64,000 nucleotides of DNA from Paragonimus skrjabini miyazakii (lineage: Eukaryota > Platyhelminthes > Trematoda > Plagiorchiida > Troglotrematidae): NCBI GenBank assembly GCA_014338405.1, contig JTDE01003442.1, forward strand, positions 1-64,000, read 5' to 3'. Position numbers and translations under genes: made by a program. Of this stretch, positions 50,801 through 59,800 are shown one piece after another (within the stretch, counting starts at the first letter, position 1; each line of letters opens with the position of its first letter). The notes beneath the pieces are model-generated. The model was not told the origin of the DNA. It did not search any database and saw only the letters and a program-made list of their open reading frames with translations.

Positions 50801-53800
50801 ATATTCAAGCTATATTTTAGATCGATTGCTATTGCACAAATATTTTTAGCTCAAACTCAACAAGTATAATTGTAGAGAAAGCCTATTCGTTCGTGATAAA
50901 TTGAACAACTCCTTGTTGTCGCAAATTAAGTATACTTCAACAGCACCAATATAGGCGTGATTTACTCTTCGGAATTGCTTTGGGTAACATGTGCTAACGC
51001 CTTGTCTCTGGAATGAATCTCAGTATGTCTGTTGATTAAGCAAATAATAAACATTCCACGATAAACTTCTGAGCTTATAATCATTTTGTGGTACAAACAC
51101 ATTGCACAGCGGTGAGTGACTGCACTTTGATGTTAAACGATGGACATATTGCCAAAAGTTTCAAATTAACTTTGCTTCATTTGTGTTACAACGCTCGGAT
51201 AATTTCGTATCTTGTTAAATTTTTAAGGGTTGGCTTTACATTGCAGCTCGTACCGTGGTCAGGACTACAAGATGTTAGTTTTGAAAGTGGTTTTAAATAT
51301 TTTTGATGAGCACTGTAGATGATAACATGTCAGCACATATACTTACCATAGAGCACAAATAACTATCAAACATGTCTCCTTTATAGAAGGAACTTCCATA
51401 TGCGAAGTGGTCTTTGCTTAAAGTGATCCGCATTAATTGATAACAGAGCATGTTGCATATACAGCTGAAACATATCACCAGAACTATTTACTAGCGGAAT
51501 GTAACATGATGCATCCATATCACTAAAGCCATCAAACCGCTGTACTCTTCGATTGTTTATGGGGCATGTCCGTTTTAAATCCACACCACATACCGACGTT
51601 GTAGTCTCCATTGATCAACTACCAGACTAATAATAATATAGCATGATGCAATGATTACAGAGGCAAAACGCTAACCATTCAATTGATCTATGTTCATTGC
51701 ATTTTTATAGTACGAACCACTACTCCGCAAAGAACAAGTGAGTTTAGTGGCCGATATGCATATATTTGCCCCACATGGCTGAATAAGGTATGACGAATCA
51801 GAATTTACAAGATGCTATAGTCTACCTACCATTGGGCAACAAAGTATGAATTGTCCGAGCACAGGTTAGTTTGTTAAACATCCCGGGATGTCTATCTTGC
51901 AAACTGAAACTTGTGCGTAAGTTTCAACCCTCAACAATGCCAGTATTATCCATACCATTTTCAACCTACGTTGACTGATATATAGAAGTAAACTACAGTG
52001 AAGTAGCTATTAATACAGTTGCATGCGTTTACTTCACGTTTGCATATCACAAAGAACAATACACTATTTTACTGTTTGGTATCATTAACGTTCAAACCGA
52101 CGCTATACGATCAGTGTCTTTCCTATTTGAGTTTATTAATCAGAGTAAAGAAGTGTGAACGGGAAATTGAACTGACAACCCTTCACCTTATGAATTAAAG
52201 CCCATATGCGATCACCCTACAGTCCTGCGAGAGCTGCATATGACGGGGTATTCAAATAGCTTGATACTCAACTTGTTCACGCCTCAGTAGTAGCGATGAA
52301 TACAGTCAACCTTGGATTGGTAGGAGTCACAAGAACTTCAAATGAGAATTATGATGTTTCCTGATGCATACATTGATCCAGCCAAGACTGGTTCCAGTAG
52401 TTTTTGAAATCATCTGGTAGTTCTACATGGGATTCTGAACGGATTCACTTATTCCGGATCACAACATGCCCATTTCGAAAATTAGCATTGACTTGTTCAA
52501 TAAGTGCGTTTTAGTTGTCCGTTTACCGCAAAGGACTTTTAATTTTGTCTGTTGTTATCTTCCCTATTAATTTCAACCACATCGACTATCAAAACAGTAT
52601 ATACCTCAGTGACTCCATTGGAGATACCAGATAACATTAAAATATTGTGGATACAGGGGACTCGAAGTTACGTGATTAATGAGGCAAACATAGAACACGG
52701 TGCGTTGTTTTACAGTCTTAAAGTACAGTTTTCTAACGACATTTATAAAAATATGTAGCATGGAAGAACCTGCATGAAAACATTTGCAACAGGGTTTAGT
52801 TATAAACATGGACAAATGATGAAAATATGGTTTTGAAAAGGTGTGAATAAAGTAAACAGAAGAAATTTGAAAGTTCCAATGAATTCCTACTGGTTCCAAA
52901 ATATCACATTCAGCATGTTGGCTTTCTATAAGCCCACCCATCCGTTTAAGTTTGGTAACTTGATCAAAAGAGAAACATGCAATTATATTGAGAAGAGATA
53001 TGGATTAATTTAACTTTTACTTAATGTTTGGCAGTAAAAAATATCATAAACTTGCAGAAGAATGAAGTTAATTCTTCAGTATGAGTTCTTTACAAACATC
53101 ACAATAATAGGGCTTAAAAAACGAACCAAAAGATCGCGTTCCTAAGTCAAGCACCAAAAATTGTTACAATGTGACAAAGTCCTCAACCCTTTTATATCAA
53201 GACGGCTGATGTGAAGTATTCATACCTGACGGTTAATTATAACCTTCTACGGCAATTTGTAGGAGATATTACATAACTGAATTGCAAAACTCATATTCAA
53301 AGGGTTGCCAACACGTCGGCAATGTGCACATTTACAAAAAGGTGGGGTTTAACAAGCGCACGTAAACGTTTGTGATTGAACTACACCGAATGTTTGAAAA
53401 ATAGTTTATGCTTAGTTTTTATTAAGGTGCTGTGCGGGACGAAAGAATAAAAATCGAAATGAGAACACATAAAAAGCTTCCCCGGGTAACCTTTTCATCA
53501 TTCACACCGACATTTCATATTCTCGCTTAGTACTATGTGAACTGTCCAGGACGATACCTTTCACCCTCAAACAACACGATATGCCACAATAATTTTCTTC
53601 GTAATTCTTTCTGACTGAGGTGTACGGTTTTACACGCATTTAGAAGTGAATTAATATGTTTGATGTCGGTTGGACCGAAGAATCTGAATGAAATCACATT
53701 TCAACTGTCAACGCGTGGTAGGTTGCTGGGACGAGTCCTTCGATAATTATACAACCCAACCAGTTTTAAAACATTCCATTGGTGAGTTGACTAAACTGAG

Positions 53801-56800
53801 CATAAGTTGCTCAGCGAGTGCAAACTGAATTGTAAGATAAACAGAAGTCTTGTTCGAAGGCTGCATGCCACGCTGCTGAAAAATTTATTTGCTTTGGGAG
53901 GTTTTGGGAGGAAGATTGGCGCACTTATTACCCCAGTGGATAATAAACCGCGATATTCAGCTGCGTGAGTTGTTTTACTGGAAGAGATACTTTAGAATGT
54001 GTTAAGTATCAAGCTAAAAATCAGGGATACCCATTCAGATGAAAAAGGGACGAGTTGAGATAACTGGCAAAACGTTGTTTAAAATTCGGATCAATGGGAC
54101 GTTACTAGGTAAAACAGTGTTCCAGACGTAAAATACGGTGTACTGAATACACAGAGGCTAAGTTAGTTATAAGACAGTGATTCAAGTGGAAAATATAAAA
54201 TACCCATTGCCTGAAACAGCTAAAACCCTTTCACATTCGGACCCTCTATCAAAAATTGCCTTTACAATAATGTCCTCAGTATGACAATTTACAACTGAAA
54301 GAGCTGTTTCTTCAGCATTAACAGGACACAAATCTAAGATGAATGGCACAAAATATCGGTCGCATTAGTTCAATTTGTATTAAATTGAGAGATGTGGAAT
54401 TATTTTTATGAAACATACCACGATGGAGTGAGTTCAACGGTGTGGAGCAACATGCAATGCTTACAGAAGGTTTAAAACAGATAAAAGTGCAAATCGCCTT
54501 GTATTTTAAAGACACTGTTTAGCTGAACTTAACGGTTGATGAAATGGGGTGTCGAGTCAAAGCAAAGCAAAAGCTAACGTCTGTGATTGACATTTTGGGA
54601 TCTTAATTTCCTGCGCAATCTCGTACAGGCCAGACTCTAATGGGTTGGCTCTCTTTACGCATGATTCTAGGAATAATTATCTTATCACATTTCGCACGGT
54701 GTTTCTTTATATATTAACATGAACTGACAAAACAATGTGGGTATTTATTATTTTACCAACATTGGTTTACTGACTAACTCTCTACAAAACCCAGTCCAAT
54801 CAGTAAAACCAATTAGTTACCCTTTTGCCAAAAAATACAGAATTTGCGTGTTACAGTAATTGAGTGACTCGTTCCATCCACCTCATCTTTACTTTATAGC
54901 TCGTGTCCGGGCAAATACAAAATCTAGTAAGTCAGGCAATCCGTTTAATTGTTTTTCGAAGACTGTCAACAACTTGTGATTTCATACTTACATTAAAGGG
55001 AAATGCAGCACGGGCAGACGTAGCTGAGACAACTAATGAGAAATCGGCAAGTTCCACGTTGAATGTAAATAAGCACGGGGATCAGCGTTATATGCAAAAC
55101 TAACAGAACATGGGCAACATTTAATCTGTGTTCGGGGAAACAGGAATAATACAATTCGGATGTTCGTTAAAATCTAGTTACGTACATGATAGATAACTAA
55201 AATTCGCTTGAAAATTTCAACAAAAAATTTGGAATTACTTGTGTTTGTTTTCATATATACGTTCTACGTCTTGTACTTAGTTATAAGTTAGATCCAATCT
55301 GTACGGTCCAGTTGCAATTTCAGCTCATGAGATGATATTGCCGCCCACTGACGTTACTTCTAACTGAGTGTCATCCACCTATATCATTTTGAGTTTAATA
55401 ACATTTTGTTACACACCTCACCCTTCAGAAATCAAAGATCGCGAAATGTCCTGAAAGGTGGATTATGCAGTACTGAAACTGAATGAAACAAACAGAAATT
55501 TGACAAATAATAGACTGACTCAACTGTTCAAACATGTTGACCGGTAGATATGTTTTTGTGAACTACACATGATCAATGAAGAGTCCCAACCCTTGAAGTT
55601 TTTGATTTCTCTGACGTTCTTGAAAATTTTTTATGAGCTTTCTCTAGAATCACGTTTTTGTATGTACATTAATATTTATATGTAAGTTAATATATGCTTA
55701 TGACTATATCGATATTTGTAACACACTTTCATATCCATGCGCATTTACTGATATATGTGTTTACATAAGTTTACATTTTATTTATACTTGCTTACATTCG
55801 TACATAACATTCGATCACACATTAAGACTACCGTGGCCATGAAAATACACCCAACCCACGTGACAAGCTGAATACCACAACTCAACCCAACCCAATTAAC
55901 AATGGTTATTTGAACCTCCCTCGATTGTGAACATTAGCACAACGAAGTCTTGTTTGTCTCATTCACTCGCATTGTCAGCATTTCGATCTTGTTCAGTAAT
56001 TTTCCTAAATATGATTAGGTATCGTTTATTATCGTACCGGCATGAGATGAGGATTTATCAAAAACGTTCTGTACACCAGCGAACTGGTTCCCATTGAGAT
56101 CAGTTCCATAATTCGGCAAAGGCTGATATCGAACTCAACCGAATACTATTATTCACTTATCGGACTGCTGTTCGGAGTAGTAGCACTGTGCATGCATGTT
56201 CCTGCGATTTCAGCTCAAAATGCTTTATAAAATTGTAAGCAGGATGCTAGCTTAAAGAAAACTGCGCTTTGACTATTGTATGCTGATTGGCGATACAGAT
56301 TTGTATTTTCCAGGTTGTAAATAGGCTTTAGGATGTCGAAATTTTGCACATATAGTGCGTTCAAACCTAAACGTTGATGGGCTATTATGTGTGACAAAAA
56401 ACTATTCATTTCACTCTTGGAAGCACATCGTTTCTGTATATGTATCCCACACATGAGAACTATGCTCGTCAACTTTTACTAAGGAATTATGAAACTGAAC
56501 TACTTCATAAAAGCAGGTATTTTACAGAATGTCTAACGAGTGGTAACGTTAAACGGCCACAGGCGTTCTTCGGGAACTTTACTCACATGTTGTCACAAAA
56601 CGGATTTCAGAAGGCCCTACGAGTGTCAGAATTCTTCGGGATGCTAACAACACACATTATGAGACTACCTCTGCGTCAACAAGCAGATCGTTGTAAACCT
56701 ACCACTATCCTGAAAGTTGACAGTTTAAATGTTGCGTATTGAAAACATTTCGTTTTTTCGGCGTCCATTTCGGGCAAAGCGCCCCATTATTTCTGTTTGT

Positions 56801-59800
56801 TCACGGTACTGATGCACTTACCTAACCAATACAGGTTAACAATTTTCTGCTCACTGAACATGTGAGCTAATTACACTAATATAGATAATTTACTGATATA
56901 CTACCTGTCTCACTGCTGTTGCTGACTATCTTTTTTCTCTTCGCGCACAAAACGTATTAAAACATTCAGCTATGCTAGGCGCGCCCATAGCACCTAGTGA
57001 AGATTGTTGACATGCTAAACTCCATCAGTGTGGCTGTACACATTCACACGTCAGGGAGGCCGGAAGAAAGTTGATCGGACATGTAGCTTGGATGGAAATA
57101 TTGGCGCTGTCTACATTTACACAGGATTAATACTGCTTTAAAAAGGAGGCGGCTTGCACATCAGTAATGCAAAGTTAATTGTTAGCCGTTCTTCATATGG
57201 TTGATTGAATATTTGTTTTGGTTGCGTCCGATCAAATCGACTGTGTCCACAACAGAAGGTTGGTGGTGATTTTGTCTTGATTTTTCACGTTTGCAAATGT
57301 AGCACGAATCAACGCGTCGTGTGCAAACGACAGACATGGTGTTGTATGACAGGCAGTTTCGTTGTGAGTATACTACTCACAAGTAGTATGTTACCCACAG
57401 GCGACATTCAGGAACAAAAGGGCAGGCTGCGAACGCCAGGAGGACGGAGGACAAGAAGAGACTATCGAAATAGTGTGTACGCGCTACGGCAGAAGTTCCA
57501 CCAAGGCGAATGGCAATGGTGTATGTGAATGCATGTCTAACTTGCAAATGAGTGTACGCGTTTGTGATTTGATTTTTGACATGACCTATACGGGCGTTTG
57601 CGCAATGAACGAATTCTCAGGCCAAGCGTCTTTTGCGGTCACAACAATGGAAACTACTTTGACTAAACATACTCAACCAAGTGGATAAAAATGCACATCG
57701 AAATTGTTTGTAAAATGTGCTTATTGTGGTCAGCAGTTCTGATAGTTGAGAAAACCTGGCTTAACCCATCACTTCGAGGACAATGCCACCGCCGAGTATG
57801 CCCTCTCATTGATTGCTTCAAAATTGTCACGGTTAACAGCGTACGTCTCAGTGATAACACAATAAAATATACTCTCATCTGTTTAGGCCACAAAACTAAC
57901 CCATGGACACAAAGCCGGTCATATTTATGAAATATTCAACAGTTTGGTTAGAATATGGAAATACAATGCACATGCCATCAACCATCTTAGAAGTGTGAAC
58001 GATAGGTTTAAGGGATATAAAAAAAGTTGGCTGACAATTTTGGCTAAAGGATGAAGTTATAGATTAGTGTGAAGTACCTTACTGTCAATTGCTACGTGAC
58101 GTAATGAAACTGAAAATAACTGCCATAAATGTTTTGTGCATGCGTGTGCTTCGTACGTAACACTACGACTATAACTGAGACTGGCATTATCGTTAGTAAC
58201 TGTTGCAAATATATATCCTTATATCAAAAGTTCGAAGGGTGAAGAGATTTGTATTAAAACAGATGGCAGATGGACATCCTAATTCTCGGCCTGTATCCTG
58301 CAAAACAATTTTTCATCTCAGACTACCCGAAATTGCAGAATTGGTGAACATAAACATAACGTCCTGAGCACAAAAATGCTTAAGTTTTCATTGCACTGTT
58401 TTGAAAGGATATATTCTCAGGGGATGGAGGAAGCTCATTCCCCCGGTGGCAGTCACTCTTCTTGAACGTTTAGAGAGATTTAATACAATACACCGTAGGC
58501 ACTATTAGCGCTACAAATTGAACGATGCATTTTGATTTAATCACAAGCGGTTCACCGGAAAGGTGATCGTGTTTAACAATGGGGATGCCAAAAGGAATGT
58601 TCCCACTGTGTCTTACCACTGCAAACATGTACATATACAGCAAGGTGAAATAAGCAATGTAAACAGAAAATCAGAAGTCATTGACGATCATTTGAAGGAA
58701 CTTGAGGTACACCGTATCGGAGCCCCATTAAACTTCTCGCACATAGAATTCTACACATTCTCTGAGATTGTAAAGGTCTGGTACAGTTAACCAAACGGAC
58801 ACACAGTTACTGGATACATTTTGCTGTCATCAGTCGTATGGCCAAAACATACAAAAATCTGTGGTTAAAGCATAATGAAAAAAACAATCAGAGGAATCGG
58901 ATTTGGTCAAGTTCAGTCGGTTAACTCAGGGATGTTTACATAGATAACACGGTCTTGTAGTTTTCGTATGGATGACACAATTAAGTGAAAGCAATTTGTG
59001 AATTTTGATTAATTGATACTAGCTTAAAGAAATTGGTACGGCCTACTAAACAATAAATTTTCAACAGATATTTAAAAGATGAGGCCGCTGAAGTCTCTGA
59101 TACCGAGATTAATGCTTGGTAACATTTTATGGTTTACAGAATGAAACTGTTAAGAATTACCGGGTTGCTCAATGTTATCTGCTTTTACTCATCTAGTTGG
59201 TTTAAACATTACATTGACTACAGGTGAAAATGTAAAACGAAAATCAGACTTATCAAGGCAATGTTTTGTCCCGGGTAGATAGACTCAGAGATAAAAATGC
59301 AGTCAGACACATGTTGCTCAGTAATGCAGATCAATTGTAAAATGTATAGTAAAATGACTTAAGGTGACTGCATCAAAACGTGTTTAATGAAACCGTTTAA
59401 ATTTCTGTGATACTGATTGCCAGCTTTGATGCACCTTGAGGACAATTATCCCTCTTTAATTGCATTCACTATACATGAAAAAATAAACCTATAACATGTT
59501 CAACAGCAGTAGAATTTCCGGGAAAGTTTATTTTGCCGAAATCACGAAAGAGAGAGAAAACTGTTACGAGAAAGTTACGAAAAAACTGTTTTTTCTACAT
59601 TGTGGTAGGGAGGCGCAAGTACAATTTATCGTGAAGAGCACTTCACATTACAGTTACGATAGCGTTTCCAGATGTAGCTTGTAAACTAACTAAAACTCTA
59701 AAAGCGGGTGAAACGTAGGAAAAGGTAAATGAATAAACAACGTTTGTTCATAGCTTCTGTATCAGGTTGAGGTATTTTATCACAGTCCGTCAAAAATGAT

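Noticed and set aside
56214..56234. 21-nt piece with strong acceptor and GTAAGC donor
   Set aside because: Stop in phase 1.
56835..56861. 27-nt piece with GTGAGC donor
   Set aside because: Stop in phase 1.
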